Counted from the stretch's first letter, positions 1 to 10,317 are shown. The stretch: 64,000 nt of DNA from Pseudomonadota bacterium (GCA_023423065.1 JAFAGC010000070.1:1-64000), one strand, 5' to 3'. The notes: generated by a model from the sequence alone, not told the origin. Program-made: numbers and translations.

Positions 1-173
1 CGCTCGAACCGATCGAGCGCGACGGCTGGGCCGAATTCCAGGGCGAACGCTGGCGCGTGCACAGCACCTCACCACTGCGATCGGGCCAGCGTGCCCGCGT
101 GCGTGCGCGCGACGGGCTGATCCTGCACGTCGAGCCGGAAGATTTTCCAACCGACTCTCATCCACCGAGGTGA
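1..173 (+). CDS. NfeD family protein, C-terminal fragment
   Basis: The reading frame enters from the left edge and ends at TGA 171-173, about 56 residues. The segment (DGWAEFQGERWRV, then RVRARDGLILHVEP) looks like the C-terminal OB-fold of NfeD membrane proteins. NfeD proteins pair with SPFH/stomatin proteins and are thought to act in membrane quality control. The slipin gene begins 3 nt downstream, which is the classical NfeD-slipin operon arrangement. The fragment is too short to tell whether the full protein carries the N-terminal ClpP-like serine protease domain. Confidence 0.75.
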   Translation, partial: LEPIERDGWAEFQGERWRVHSTSPLRSGQRARVRARDGLILHVEPEDFPTDSHPPR

Positions 174-176
174 CAC

Positions 177-938
177 ATGTTCGGCTTCAGTTTCTTGGCG
201 ATGCTGATCTTCGTGTTCGTGGTGCTGATCTTCGCCGGCCTGCGCGTGCTCAACGAGTACCAGCGCGGCGTGGTCCTCACGCTCGGCCGTTACACGGGCA
301 CCAAGGGGCCGGGATTGATCTGGGTCTGGCCGTTCGTGCAGCAGTTGTCGCGCGTCGACCTGCGCACGGTCGTGATGGACGTGCCTCCGCAGGACGTGAT
401 CACGCGCGACAACGTGACGGTCAAGGTCAACGCCGTCATCTATTTCCGCGTGGTCGATCCCGCCCGGGCGATCCTGCAGGTCGTGCAGTTCTACGAGGCG
501 ACCAGCCAGCTCGCGCAGACCACGCTGCGCTCCGTGCTGGGACAACACGAGCTCGACTCGCTGCTCGCGGAACGCGAGCTGCTGAACCGCGACCTGCAGT
601 CGATTCTCGACAAGGCGACCGATGCCTGGGGCATCAAGGTCTCCAACGTCGAGATCAAACACGTGGACCTCAACGAGAGCATGGTGCGCGCGATCGCGCG
701 CCAGGCCGAGGCCGAACGCGAACGCCGTTCGAAGGTGATCCACGCGGAAGGCGAATTGCAGGCCGCCGAGAAACTGACGCAGGCCGCGGCGCAGCTCGCG
801 CGCGAACCGCAGGCGCTGCAGCTGCGCTACATGCAGACGCTGATCGACATCTCGGCGGAGAAGAACTCCACGATCCTGTTCCCGCTGCCGATGGAACTGC
901 TGACGCCGTTCCTCAAGCCGGACTCACCGCGCGGTTGA
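177..938 (+). CDS. Slipin (SPFH/stomatin-like membrane protein)
   Basis: 253 residues. One N-terminal hydrophobic segment (about residues 3-22, FSFLAMLIFVFVVLIFAGL) is followed by an SPFH domain (LNEYQRGVVLTLGRYTGTKGPGL, then VTVKVNAVIYFRV) and a coiled coil rich in Ala/Glu/Arg (QAEAERERRSKVIHAEGE). This is the layout of bacterial slipins, which oligomerise at the inner membrane with NfeD. The start is 3 nt after the NfeD stop, so the two are probably co-translated. The last 15 bases overlap the 3' end of the convergent uracil-DNA glycosylase gene. Confidence 0.92.
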   Translation: MFGFSFLAMLIFVFVVLIFAGLRVLNEYQRGVVLTLGRYTGTKGPGLIWVWPFVQQLSRVDLRTVVMDVPPQDVITRDNVTVKVNAVIYFRVVDPARAILQVVQFYEATSQLAQTTLRSVLGQHELDSLLAERELLNRDLQSILDKATDAWGIKVSNVEIKHVDLNESMVRAIARQAEAERERRSKVIHAEGELQAAEKLTQAAAQLAREPQALQLRYMQTLIDISAEKNSTILFPLPMELLTPFLKPDSPRG

Positions 939-1571
939 CAACTCCGCGAGCGACGCGGCGCGCTCGAGCACGGCCTTGAACATGTCGGGCGTCAGCCGGC
1001 GCGTCTGCGTGTTGTAGCGGCTGCAGTGGTAGGAATCGATCATGCGGCGGCCGCCGGGCAGATCGTGTTCGTTGCCGTGGCCGAATTTCGCGGCCGAGCG
1101 CTTCAATCCCATGGCCACGAGCACCGCCTCGTGCGCGACCGTGCCGAGCGCGAGAATGGATTTCACGGACGCGAGTTGCTCGAGCTCCGCCGCGAGATAT
1201 CGATTGCAGGTCTTGATCTCGGCGGGCAACGGCTTGTTCTCCGGTGGCAGGCACTTCACCGCGTTGGTGATGCGCACCCCCTTCAGCTGCAGTCCATCGA
1301 AGCGGTCGACGGAGGTCGGTGCGGTCGACAAGCCCAGGTCGAACAGCGACTGGTACAGCAGGATGCCGGCGTAGTCGCCCGTGAACGGGCGACCGGTGCG
1401 ATTCGCGCCGTGCATGCCCGGCGCGAGCCCGACGATCAGCAACTTCGGACTCGACTCGCCGAACGGCGCCACCGGCTTGCAGTGGTAGTCGGGGTTCTGG
1501 TGCACGGTTTTCGCGAGGAAACTCGCGAGCCGCGGACACAGCGTGCAGTCCGGACAGAAGGTCGCTGACAT
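924..1571 (-). CDS. Uracil-DNA glycosylase, family 5 (UdgB-like)
   Basis: 215 residues. Family 5 uracil-DNA glycosylases remove uracil and other deaminated bases from DNA for base-excision repair. Motif A reads GLAPGMHGANRTGRPFTGD, where family 5 enzymes lack the polar catalytic residue of family 1. The later motif HCSRYNTQTRRLTPDMF fits the family's C-terminal loop. The cysteines at 6, 9 and 12 (CPDCTLC) plus CLPP and the later CNRY cysteine are candidates for the 4Fe-4S cluster of families 4 and 5. The gene lies 12 nt downstream of icd on the same strand. Assignment to family 5 rather than 4 rests on the GLAPxxHGANRTGRPFTGD signature. Confidence 0.88.
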   Translation of the reverse strand: MSATFCPDCTLCPRLASFLAKTVHQNPDYHCKPVAPFGESSPKLLIVGLAPGMHGANRTGRPFTGDYAGILLYQSLFDLGLSTAPTSVDRFDGLQLKGVRITNAVKCLPPENKPLPAEIKTCNRYLAAELEQLASVKSILALGTVAHEAVLVAMGLKRSAAKFGHGNEHDLPGGRRMIDSYHCSRYNTQTRRLTPDMFKAVLERAASLAELSTAR

Positions 1572-1583
1572 GGGCGCGGCGGC

Positions 1584-2915
<1,332 letters not shown>

Positions 2916-2988
2916 GTGTCTCGCTGCAGACTTGATGACCGGAAAGTCCGCCCCCCCCCGTCGCAGCGGACCTTCCATGGAATGCATT

Positions 2989-3018
2989 GCGTCCGGCGTC
3001 GTTTCCGGCGCCGGACGC
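2989..3018. terminator. Inverted repeat between icd and the DAHP synthase gene
   Basis: A perfect 10-bp inverted repeat (GCGTCCGGCG at 2989-2998, its complement at 3009-3018) with a 10-nt loop lies just downstream of the leftward DAHP synthase gene. No T-run follows it, so it is a weak terminator candidate or an mRNA 3'-end stabilising hairpin. It also sits upstream of icd and could affect its leader. Confidence 0.4.
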
Positions 3019-3049
3019 CTGACTACTTCATTCGGCTACTTCCCTGGAT

Positions 3050-4405
3050 CTATTTCCCTGGACCGTGCCGGCCGATCAGCATCGCGAGCTCGAGCGCCTG
3101 CTCGTAGTTGAGCCGCGGATCGACCGTCGACTTGTACGCGCGCGCGAGATCCGCATCGGTGAGGCCGCGAGCACCTCCGGTGCACTCGGTGACGTTCTCG
3201 CCCGTGAGCTCGATGTGCACGCCGCCCAGGAACGAGCCGTGCGCCTCGTGTATCTGGAACGACAGCTCGAGCTCGCGCAGGATGTTCTCGAAGCGGCGCG
3301 TCTTGAGTCCGCCGGAGCTGGTCTCGGTGTTGCCGTGCATCGGATCGCTGACCCACAGCACCTGCTGGCCGGTTTCGCGCACGGCCTTGATCATGCGCGG
3401 CAGACCCTTCTCGACATCCTTCGCGCCGAAGCGGTGGATGAGCGTGAGGCGTCCCGGCGTGTTGTTCGGGTTCAGCGTGGTGACGAGACCCTGCAGCCAT
3501 TCTTCCGTCATCGCCGGCCCGATCTTCACACCCATCGGGTTCGCGATGCCGCGATAGAACTCCACGTGCGCGCCGTCGAGCTGCGCGGTGCGCATGCCGA
3601 TCCACGGCATGTGCGTGCCCAGGCTGTACCAGCGCTTCTGGCGCTCGATGTAACGCGTCTGCGCCTGCTCGTACTGGAGCACCAGGCCTTCGTGCGCGGC
3701 GAAGAAATCCACCGCCGTCACTTCGTGCGGCGCGCGGCCGCCGCTCACCCTCTCGAAAAAGTCCAGGGAGTCCGCGATCGAGTCGACGATCTTCTGGTAC
3801 TCCGCCTTGGCCGGCGAGTGATCCATGAAGCCGAGATCCCAGAACTGCGGGTGGTGCAGATCGGCGAAGCCGCCGTCGCACAGCGCGCGGACGAAATTGA
3901 GCGTGAGCGCGGCGCGTTCGTAGCCGCGCAACAGCAGCGTCGGATCCGGTTCACGCGCTTCCGCGGTGAACTCGGAACGATTCACGAGATCGCCGCGGAA
4001 CGCGGGCAACGTGACGCCATTACGCGTTTCCGTGTCGGCGGATCGGGGTTTCGCGTATTGCCCGGCCATGCGGCCCACGCGGATGATCGGCTTCTTGAGG
4101 CCGTGCAGCAGCACGAGGCTCATCTGCAACAGGATCTTGAGCTTCTTCGCGATCTTGTCCGACTCGCATTCCTCGAAGGTCTCGGCGCAGTCGCCGCCCA
4201 TCAGGAGGAATTTCTTGCCCTGTTGCGCGTCGGCGATCCGCTCGCGCAGCTGTTCGATTTCCCACGACACGACGAGCGGCGGCAGCTTCGCGAGCGCGGC
4301 GGCCGCGGAGTCGAGTTTTGCGAGATCCGTGTAGCGGGGTTGCTGCTGCGCGGGGCGGCTGGTCCAGCTTGCCGGATGCCAGGGAGTCGTGTCGGTGGTA
4401 CGCAT
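3050..4405 (-). CDS. Class II (plant-type) 3-deoxy-7-phosphoheptulonate synthase
   Basis: 451 residues, the usual length for class II DAHP synthases. It condenses phosphoenolpyruvate with erythrose 4-phosphate in the first step of the shikimate pathway for aromatic amino acids. Recognised by WEIEQLRERIADAQQGKKF, LLMGGDCAETF (metal-binding Cys), IIRVGRMAGQYAKPRS, NFVRALCDGGFADLHHPQFWD and WVSDPMHGNTE. This class is unrelated in sequence to the E. coli AroF/G/H type. The gene is divergent from the saccharopine dehydrogenase gene with only about 54 nt between the starts, so the two promoters must overlap or sit very close together. Confidence 0.95.
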   Translation of the reverse strand: MRTTDTTPWHPASWTSRPAQQQPRYTDLAKLDSAAAALAKLPPLVVSWEIEQLRERIADAQQGKKFLLMGGDCAETFEECESDKIAKKLKILLQMSLVLLHGLKKPIIRVGRMAGQYAKPRSADTETRNGVTLPAFRGDLVNRSEFTAEAREPDPTLLLRGYERAALTLNFVRALCDGGFADLHHPQFWDLGFMDHSPAKAEYQKIVDSIADSLDFFERVSGGRAPHEVTAVDFFAAHEGLVLQYEQAQTRYIERQKRWYSLGTHMPWIGMRTAQLDGAHVEFYRGIANPMGVKIGPAMTEEWLQGLVTTLNPNNTPGRLTLIHRFGAKDVEKGLPRMIKAVRETGQQVLWVSDPMHGNTETSSGGLKTRRFENILRELELSFQIHEAHGSFLGGVHIELTGENVTECTGGARGLTDADLARAYKSTVDPRLNYEQALELAMLIGRHGPGK

Positions 4406-4459
4406 GCGAACTATTCTAATTCAGGGGCTTACGGCACACTACCGCCAAACGAGGGAATC

Positions 4460-5668
4460 ATGCACAAAGTCTTGATCCTGGGCGCCGGCAAGATCGGCGC
4501 GCTCATCAGTGGATTGCTTGCCGAGTCCGGGGATTATGACGTCACCCTGGGCGACGTCGACGCGGCCGCCGCGGAATCGGTGGTGAAAGCTCACGGTTCG
4601 CCCCATCTGCGCGCCGTGGCGCTTGACGCGGGCGACCCGAAGGCGCTCGAACGGTACTTCTCGACCTACCGGCCGCACGCGGTCATCTCGAGCCTGCCCT
4701 ACTACTGCAACCCGGCCGTGGCCAAGGCGGCGCGCAAGGGAAATGCCCACTACTTCGACCTGACCGAGGACGTCGAGGTGACGCGCGCCGTGCGCCGCAC
4801 CGCGAAGGGCGCCTCCAAGGCGTTCGTGCCCCAATGTGGACTCGCGCCCGGCTTCATCAGCATCGCGGCGAATGAGCTCGCCAAACATTTCGACGAATTG
4901 CGCACGATCAAACTGCGCGTCGGCGCGTTGCCGCAGCACCCTAACAACGTGCTCAAGTATTCGCTGACCTGGTCCACCGAGGGTCTCATCAACGAGTATG
5001 GAAATCCGTGCGAGGCGGTGGTCGACGGCAAGATGGTGCAGTCCGCGCCGCTCGAGGGCCTCGAGGAGATCGAGATCGACGGCACCGCGTACGAGGCCTT
5101 CAACACCTCGGGCGGCCTGGGCTCGCTCGCCGACACCTACGGCGAGCAGTGCGAGCAGATCAACTACAAGACGATGCGTTACCCGGGCCACTGCCTGCAG
5201 ATGCGCCTGCTCATGAACGACCTCAAGCTCAACCAGGATCGCGCGACGTTGAAGCGCATCCTCGAGAACGCGGTGCCGCAGACGTTGCAGGACGTGGTCA
5301 TCGTCTATGCCGCGGTGGCGGGCAAGCAGGACGGGCAACTTCGTGAAGAGAACTACGTCAACAAGATCTATCCGCAGGTGATCGCGGGCCGGCTGTGGTC
5401 GGCGATCCAGGTGACGACCGCCGCGGGCATCACCGCGGTCGTCGATCTCGTGCTCGCGAACCCGCGCAAGTACAAGGGCTTCGTCACGCAGGAACAGTTC
5501 GACCTGCCGGCGATTCTCGACAATCGGTTCGGCCAGTACTACGCGCCGGGCGGCACGAAGGACGTGTCCTCGGCGGTCGTGGTCAAGGGACAGGCCGGTC
5601 ATCAGCGGCGATCTTCCCAGGCCGCGGAGGCGTCGAAGGCAAGGACAGCAGCGAGGCGCAGGAAATGA
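4460..5668 (+). CDS. Saccharopine dehydrogenase family protein (glutamate-forming type)
   Basis: 402 residues. The N-terminal Rossmann fold is clear (VLILGAGKIGALISG, residues 4-18), followed by SSLPYYCNPAVAKAA and the family core CGLAPGFISI. It resembles the C-terminal half of animal AASS / yeast Lys9, which splits saccharopine to glutamate and 2-aminoadipate 6-semialdehyde. I chose ATG 4460 because a gagg ribosome-binding site sits just upstream and MHKVLILGAGK starts at the Rossmann strand; the frame is open further upstream but only antisense to the DAHP synthase gene. The last 25 residues are basic and low-complexity (KARTAARRRK). The TGA overlaps the ATG of the next gene (ATGA), indicating translational coupling. 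Confidence 0.88.
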   Translation: MHKVLILGAGKIGALISGLLAESGDYDVTLGDVDAAAAESVVKAHGSPHLRAVALDAGDPKALERYFSTYRPHAVISSLPYYCNPAVAKAARKGNAHYFDLTEDVEVTRAVRRTAKGASKAFVPQCGLAPGFISIAANELAKHFDELRTIKLRVGALPQHPNNVLKYSLTWSTEGLINEYGNPCEAVVDGKMVQSAPLEGLEEIEIDGTAYEAFNTSGGLGSLADTYGEQCEQINYKTMRYPGHCLQMRLLMNDLKLNQDRATLKRILENAVPQTLQDVVIVYAAVAGKQDGQLREENYVNKIYPQVIAGRLWSAIQVTTAAGITAVVDLVLANPRKYKGFVTQEQFDLPAILDNRFGQYYAPGGTKDVSSAVVVKGQAGHQRRSSQAAEASKARTAARRRK

Positions 5669-7224
5669 ATGCCGCCATCAAACCACTCGATGTGTCGGGC
5701 GTCCTGAAACGCCTCGGCATCGATTCGATCAACGCCGGCGCCTGGTCCGGTAGTCTGGGCTGGTCGAAGGACGTCGCCGGCCCGCTCATCGACTCGGTGA
5801 ACCCCGCGACCGGCGAGTCGCTCGCGCAGGTCCGCGGCGCGACGCTCACCGACTACGAAGCCGTCATGCGCAGTGCCGTCGAGGCCGCCGCCGCGTGGCG
5901 CGCCGTGCCCGCGCCGCGTCGTGGCGAGGCGATCCGCCTGCTCGGCGAAGCATTGCGCGACGCCAAGGAAGACCTCGGCGCGCTGGTGACGCTCGAGAAC
6001 GGCAAGATCAAGGCGGAGGGCCTGGGCGAAGTCCAGGAGATGATCGACATCGCCGATTTCGCGGTCGGGCAGTCGCGCATGTTGTACGGCCTCACGATGC
6101 ATTCGGAGCGGCCCCAGCACCGCATGTACGAGCAGTGGCATCCGCTCGGCGTCGTCGGGATCATCTCCGCGTTCAATTTCCCGGTCGCCGTGTGGGCGTG
6201 GAATGCGTTCCTCGCGGCGATCTGCGGCAACGCGTCCGTGTGGAAACCTTCGCCCAAGACGCCGCTGACCGCCCTCGCCGTGCAGCACCTGTGCAACAAG
6301 GTGATGCGCGAGAACGAACTACCGCCCATCTTCCAGCTGTTCATCGACGCGGGCACCGAGCTCGCGACGAAGTTCGTCGAGGATCGCCGCGTCGCGCTCG
6401 TGTCGTTCACGGGCTCGACCGCGGTGGGCCGCAACGTCGCCGAACGCGTGGCGCGGCGCCTCGGCAAGGTGCTGCTCGAGCTGGGCGGCAACAACGCGAT
6501 CATCGTGGACGAATCCGCGGACCTGAAACTCGCGGTGCCCTCGATCGTGTTCGGCGCGGTCGGTACGGCGGGCCAGCGCTGCACGACGACGCGTCGCGTG
6601 CTCGTGCACCGCTCGCGCATCGACGAGCTCGAGAGGAAACTCGTGCACGCCTACGCGCAGGTGCGTATCGGCGATCCATCCGATCCGGGAACGCTCATGG
6701 GTCCGCTGATCGACAAGGGCTCGGTCCAGCGCTACTCACAGGCCATCGAGCAGGCGAAGGCCGCCGGCGGCAAGGTCGTCACCGGCGAGAAAGTCCTGCC
6801 GGGCAAGGGCTACTTCGTCGCGCCGACCATCGTCCGGGCCGAGAACGACTGGCCGATCGTGCAACACGAGACTTTCGCTCCCGTTCTCTACCTGATCGCG
6901 TTCGACACGCTCGACGAAGCGATCGAGATGCAGAACGCCTCGGCGCATGGCCTGTCTTCCGCCATCTTCACCGACCGGCTGCAACACGCCGAGCGATTCC
7001 TGTCGGCGACCGGCAGCGACTGCGGCATCGCCAACGTGAACATCGGTACGTCTGGCGCCGAGATCGGCGGCGCGTTCGGCGGCGAGAAGGACACGGGCGG
7101 CGGACGCGAGTCGGGTTCGGATTCCTGGAAGGCCTACATGCGTCGCCAGACGAACACGATCAACTGGAGCCGCGAGCTGCCGCTGGCCCAGGGCATCACG
7201 TTCGAGATCAAGGAAGGACCGTAG
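5665..7224 (+). CDS. Aldehyde dehydrogenase, ALDH7 type (2-aminoadipate semialdehyde dehydrogenase)
   Basis: 519 residues. It shows ALDH7A1/AmaB-like features: SVNPATGE, the NAD-site segment ISAFNFPVAVWAWNAFLAAICGN, FTGSTAVGR, catalytic LELGGNNAI and GTAGQRCTTTRRV with the nucleophilic Cys. The C-terminus has GGAFGGEKDTGGGRESGSDSWKAYMRRQT, the ALDH7 signature. It should oxidise 2-aminoadipate 6-semialdehyde to 2-aminoadipate. It overlaps the saccharopine dehydrogenase stop by 4 nt, so the two probably form consecutive steps of lysine catabolism via saccharopine. Its stop abuts the stop of the convergent downstream gene. Confidence 0.93.
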   Translation: MNAAIKPLDVSGVLKRLGIDSINAGAWSGSLGWSKDVAGPLIDSVNPATGESLAQVRGATLTDYEAVMRSAVEAAAAWRAVPAPRRGEAIRLLGEALRDAKEDLGALVTLENGKIKAEGLGEVQEMIDIADFAVGQSRMLYGLTMHSERPQHRMYEQWHPLGVVGIISAFNFPVAVWAWNAFLAAICGNASVWKPSPKTPLTALAVQHLCNKVMRENELPPIFQLFIDAGTELATKFVEDRRVALVSFTGSTAVGRNVAERVARRLGKVLLELGGNNAIIVDESADLKLAVPSIVFGAVGTAGQRCTTTRRVLVHRSRIDELERKLVHAYAQVRIGDPSDPGTLMGPLIDKGSVQRYSQAIEQAKAAGGKVVTGEKVLPGKGYFVAPTIVRAENDWPIVQHETFAPVLYLIAFDTLDEAIEMQNASAHGLSSAIFTDRLQHAERFLSATGSDCGIANVNIGTSGAEIGGAFGGEKDTGGGRESGSDSWKAYMRRQTNTINWSRELPLAQGITFEIKEGP

Positions 7225-8166
7225 TCAGGACTCGGGCGCGGGTGGCGGGCAGACATTCCGGAATCCCGCGATGTATTCGGCGAGCGGTATCAAGCCGATG
7301 GCCTTGCGGCGCGCGTCGACTCCGGCCGGATCCTCGATCTGATTCGGGGTCCATGCGCTATTAGGCTGACAGTTGCCCTGCGTGCCGTATTTCTGCGGAC
7401 GGCCATCGGCGTTCGCGACGCGGTCGTATAGATAGGCCACGTTCTTCAAACTGGTCTTGCCTGGCGGAAGAGATTCGAGCATGGCCAGGACCTCGCGCTG
7501 GAATGCCTTGTCCCGATCCGCGTGCTGCACGAGCAGCCAGGCACCCTTGTCGGCGCCCGCGCCGAATCTTTCGATGTCGAACCAGCCTATCTCGGCCATC
7601 TGCCGCTTGAGCCAGGCGGTGTTGTCGCAGTCGACGGCCCAGAACCTCACGGCCATCACGGAGCTCCACGCTTCCTTGGCCTTCGGGGGAAGGTCGGCCG
7701 ACCACGGAGTCTCTTCCAGGGTGCGGACCTTCTGATCCATCGCCACTCGCCGTTCGAGTTCCGCGATCCGCGTATTCTCCTTCGCCTTCGCCTTCGCCTG
7801 CTCGGCGGCGCGGCGCAGTCGCTCCTCGACCTCACTCAGTCGCGCACGAATCGCTTCCGCATTCGACTTCCAGTCGGCGGCATCGGTCGACTTCTGCAGC
7901 AGGGACATCCACATCAGTCCGTTCAGGCGCCGCAACAGGTCGGCCTCGCAACCGTCGTTCAAGTCCTCGGGCACCATGCCGGGCACAACGGATTGATTCC
8001 AGGCCAGGCGTTGCTCGGCCGTAAGCGCCCAGAAGTCCTCCGGGACCAGGTCGTGCTTCACGGGATCGACCGTCCCGTTGCTCAGGGCTTCGATGAACTT
8101 CGCGGGCTCGGGTGGCGCGGCCTGCGCCGCGGTCGAGACGAGGATCCACAACAGCAGCAAACGCAT
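7225..8166 (-). CDS. Exported DUF6624-type protein
   Basis: 313 residues, function unknown. A Sec signal peptide (MRLLLLWILVSTAAQA, cleavage near residue 16) is followed by an Ala/Glu/Arg-rich probable coiled coil (about residues 105-150). The C-terminal region, AVDCDNTAWLKRQMAEIGWFD, GAWLLVQHADRD, YLYDRV and QKYGTQGN, matches the pattern I know as DUF6624. Three cysteines are present outside the signal. Transcribed alone; the neighbour on the left converges on it with no spacer. Confidence 0.75.
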   Translation of the reverse strand: MRLLLLWILVSTAAQAAPPEPAKFIEALSNGTVDPVKHDLVPEDFWALTAEQRLAWNQSVVPGMVPEDLNDGCEADLLRRLNGLMWMSLLQKSTDAADWKSNAEAIRARLSEVEERLRRAAEQAKAKAKENTRIAELERRVAMDQKVRTLEETPWSADLPPKAKEAWSSVMAVRFWAVDCDNTAWLKRQMAEIGWFDIERFGAGADKGAWLLVQHADRDKAFQREVLAMLESLPPGKTSLKNVAYLYDRVANADGRPQKYGTQGNCQPNSAWTPNQIEDPAGVDARRKAIGLIPLAEYIAGFRNVCPPPAPES

Positions 8167-8218
8167 GTCCCTTGCCTCCAGGCCGCCGGCCTAACCACTC
8201 ATGCGGCGGGGGATCGTA

Positions 8219-9592
8219 TCAGTCGCCGGATCGTCCCGGTAGTTTGAGCTCGAAGCGGGCTCCGCCGAGGCGTGAGGCGTCGATGTGCATGCCGCCGCCG
8301 TACAACGCCACCGTGTCGTGCACCATGGAGAGCCCGAGGCCGTGACCCGGGGTCGCTTCGTCGGCACGGCCGCCGCGCTGCAGGACTCTCGCCCGATCCG
8401 CCTCCCGGATTCCCGGTCCATCGTCGTCGATGACGATCGACAGAGCCGACCGCGATTGGGCATCAGGCGCGATCGAAGCTTCGATACGCACGTTCGACCT
8501 GGCCCACTTGCAGGCGTTGTCGAGCAGGTTGCCGAGCATCTCCGTGATGTCGTTGCGGTCACCGATGAACTGCGCGCCCGGCTCGATCTCCGTCTTGAAC
8601 AGCAGGTCCTTGTTGCCGTAGACCTTGAGCAGCGCCGAGCGCAGCTCCGCCACCACCGGCGCGAGATCCACCGGCGCCTGCCCCAGCAATGCGCCGCCGC
8701 TCGCCGCGGCGCGATTCATCTGGTGCTCGATCGTGCCGGTCATGCGGTCGATCTCGGCGTTGAGCGCCGCGTTGCGCGCGCTCGCGTCGCTGACGCCGAG
8801 CGACTGGCGCATGACCGCGAGCGGCGTCTTCAGGCTGTGCGCGAGATTGCCGAGCGTGTCGCGATAACGTTTCACGCGCGTGCGCTCGGCATCGAGCAGC
8901 GCGTTCAGGTTGCTCGTGACCGCCACGAGTTCCACCGGCCACTCGTCGTTGAGTCGTTCGCGCGTGCCGGCCTCGACTTCCTTGATCTCGCGCTCCAGGC
9001 GTTGCACGGGTTGCGAGAGCCAGCGGATCAGCACCGCGAGCGTCGCGACGAACAGCAACGCGAGTCCCGCGAACCATCCCACGAGTTGATGCCGGAAGCT
9101 CGAAACCTGCTCCTCGTAGGCATCCAGGCTCGACGCGACGCTGAACGTGAATCGCGCGGATTCCCCATGCAGGTTCTCCCACAGGATGCCGCGGCTCGCG
9201 ACGGCCAGCCGGACCGGCGTCCCTTCGATGTGCGTGAAGAAGAAGCTGCGGTCGCCGGGTTCGAGCGGCGGGCCGAACTGCACGTCCGTGCCGATCGTCG
9301 ATTGCGAACGCCAGATGCTCTCTCCGCTCGCGGAGCGGATCTCGGCATAGAGGCCGGAACCCGGCGTTTCGAAGCGCGTTTCGAGCACCGCGGTGGGCGT
9401 CACGGATTCGGGTCCGTCGGGATCCGCCGCGGCGATGAGCGCCACCATCTGCGCGTCGATGACCTCCCGCAGGCCGCGCTCGGCGGCATCGCGGAACAAC
9501 ATGTCGAGCAGCAGGACGGTGAGCCCGAAGAACAGGACCAGCATGCAGAAGACCGACAACATCAGCCGGCGTCTGAGTGACGGTCGCGACAT
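8219..9592 (-). CDS. PhoQ-like sensor histidine kinase
   Basis: 457 residues. The architecture is TM1 (about residues 10-30, LSVFCMLVLFFGLTVLLL), a periplasmic sensor of about 130 residues, TM2 (LVGWFAGLALLFVATLAVLI), a HAMP-like linker, HisKA with LAHSLKTPLAVM (phospho-accepting His), and HATPase_c with GNLLDNACKWA (N box), IVIDDDGPGI (G1) and GHGLGLSMV (G2). All kinase motifs are intact. It follows the response regulator gene by 23 nt on the same strand, so the two are surely partners. The ligand is unknown; a divalent cation or envelope signal would fit the PhoQ family. Confidence 0.93.
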   Translation of the reverse strand: MSRPSLRRRLMLSVFCMLVLFFGLTVLLLDMLFRDAAERGLREVIDAQMVALIAAADPDGPESVTPTAVLETRFETPGSGLYAEIRSASGESIWRSQSTIGTDVQFGPPLEPGDRSFFFTHIEGTPVRLAVASRGILWENLHGESARFTFSVASSLDAYEEQVSSFRHQLVGWFAGLALLFVATLAVLIRWLSQPVQRLEREIKEVEAGTRERLNDEWPVELVAVTSNLNALLDAERTRVKRYRDTLGNLAHSLKTPLAVMRQSLGVSDASARNAALNAEIDRMTGTIEHQMNRAAASGGALLGQAPVDLAPVVAELRSALLKVYGNKDLLFKTEIEPGAQFIGDRNDITEMLGNLLDNACKWARSNVRIEASIAPDAQSRSALSIVIDDDGPGIREADRARVLQRGGRADEATPGHGLGLSMVHDTVALYGGGMHIDASRLGGARFELKLPGRSGD

Positions 9593-9615
9593 CGCGGCTG
9601 GGCGCGCCCGGGTAG

Positions 9616-10317
9616 CTAGGCGCCCGGGGGGCGCGCCATGTCCGTACGGGCAAGCGCGAATCGATACCCGCGACCGCGCAGCGTTTCGATCGGCTGCAGG
9701 CTCTCCTCGGGATCGAGCTTGCGACGCAGGCGCCCGATGAATACTTCGATCACGTTGCTGTCGCGCTCGTAATCCTGGTCGTAGAGCCGCTCGGTGAGCT
9801 CCGTCTTCGAAATCACGTCGCCGGCGCGCAGCATCATGTGCTCGAGGATGCGGTATTCGAACGTGGTGAGTTCGATCGCCGCGCCGTTGAGTGTCACGGT
9901 CTGCGCACGCGTATCGAGCCGGATCGGCCCGCATTCGAGCACGGGGCTCGCCCAGCCGCCCGCACGTCGCAGCAGCGCCTGCATGCGCGCGAGCACTTCC
10001 TCGAAGTGATAGGGCTTGGCGACATAGTCGTCCGCGCCGGCCTGCAGGCCTTCGACCTTGTCCTGCCAGCGGTCGCGCGCCGTGAGGATGAGGATGGGAA
10101 ATTTCTTGCCGGCCGCGCGCAACTTGCGGATCAGCTCGAGGCCCGGAAGCTTGGGCAATCCCAGGTCGATCACGGCGATGTCGAGCGGATATTCGGAACC
10201 TGCGAAGTGCCCCTCCTCGCCGTCGCTCGCCACGTCGACCGTGAAGCCGTGTCTGGAGAGCTGCTCGCGCAGTCCCTCGCGTAATGTCGCTTCGTCTTCG
10301 ACGACCAGCGCTCTCAT
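9616..10317 (-). CDS. PhoP-like OmpR-family response regulator
   Basis: 233 residues. The receiver domain starts MRALVVEDEATLREGL, with the phospho-acceptor Asp in IAVIDLGLP (residue 51), the Thr of LTARD and the Lys of YVAKPY. A C-terminal winged helix follows (IELTTFEYRILEHMMLRAGDVISKTELTERLYD, then VFIGRLRRKLD). The start overlaps the stop of the upstream PepSY gene (ATGA). The order PepSY, regulator, kinase suggests the small exported protein is part of the signalling unit. Confidence 0.95.
   Translation of the reverse strand: MRALVVEDEATLREGLREQLSRHGFTVDVASDGEEGHFAGSEYPLDIAVIDLGLPKLPGLELIRKLRAAGKKFPILILTARDRWQDKVEGLQAGADDYVAKPYHFEEVLARMQALLRRAGGWASPVLECGPIRLDTRAQTVTLNGAAIELTTFEYRILEHMMLRAGDVISKTELTERLYDQDYERDSNVIEVFIGRLRRKLDPEESLQPIETLRGRGYRFALARTDMARPPGA

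Noticed and set aside
3065..4459. Long upstream extension of the saccharopine dehydrogenase frame
   Set aside because: Lies entirely antisense to the class II DAHP synthase; the Rossmann fold starts only at 4460.
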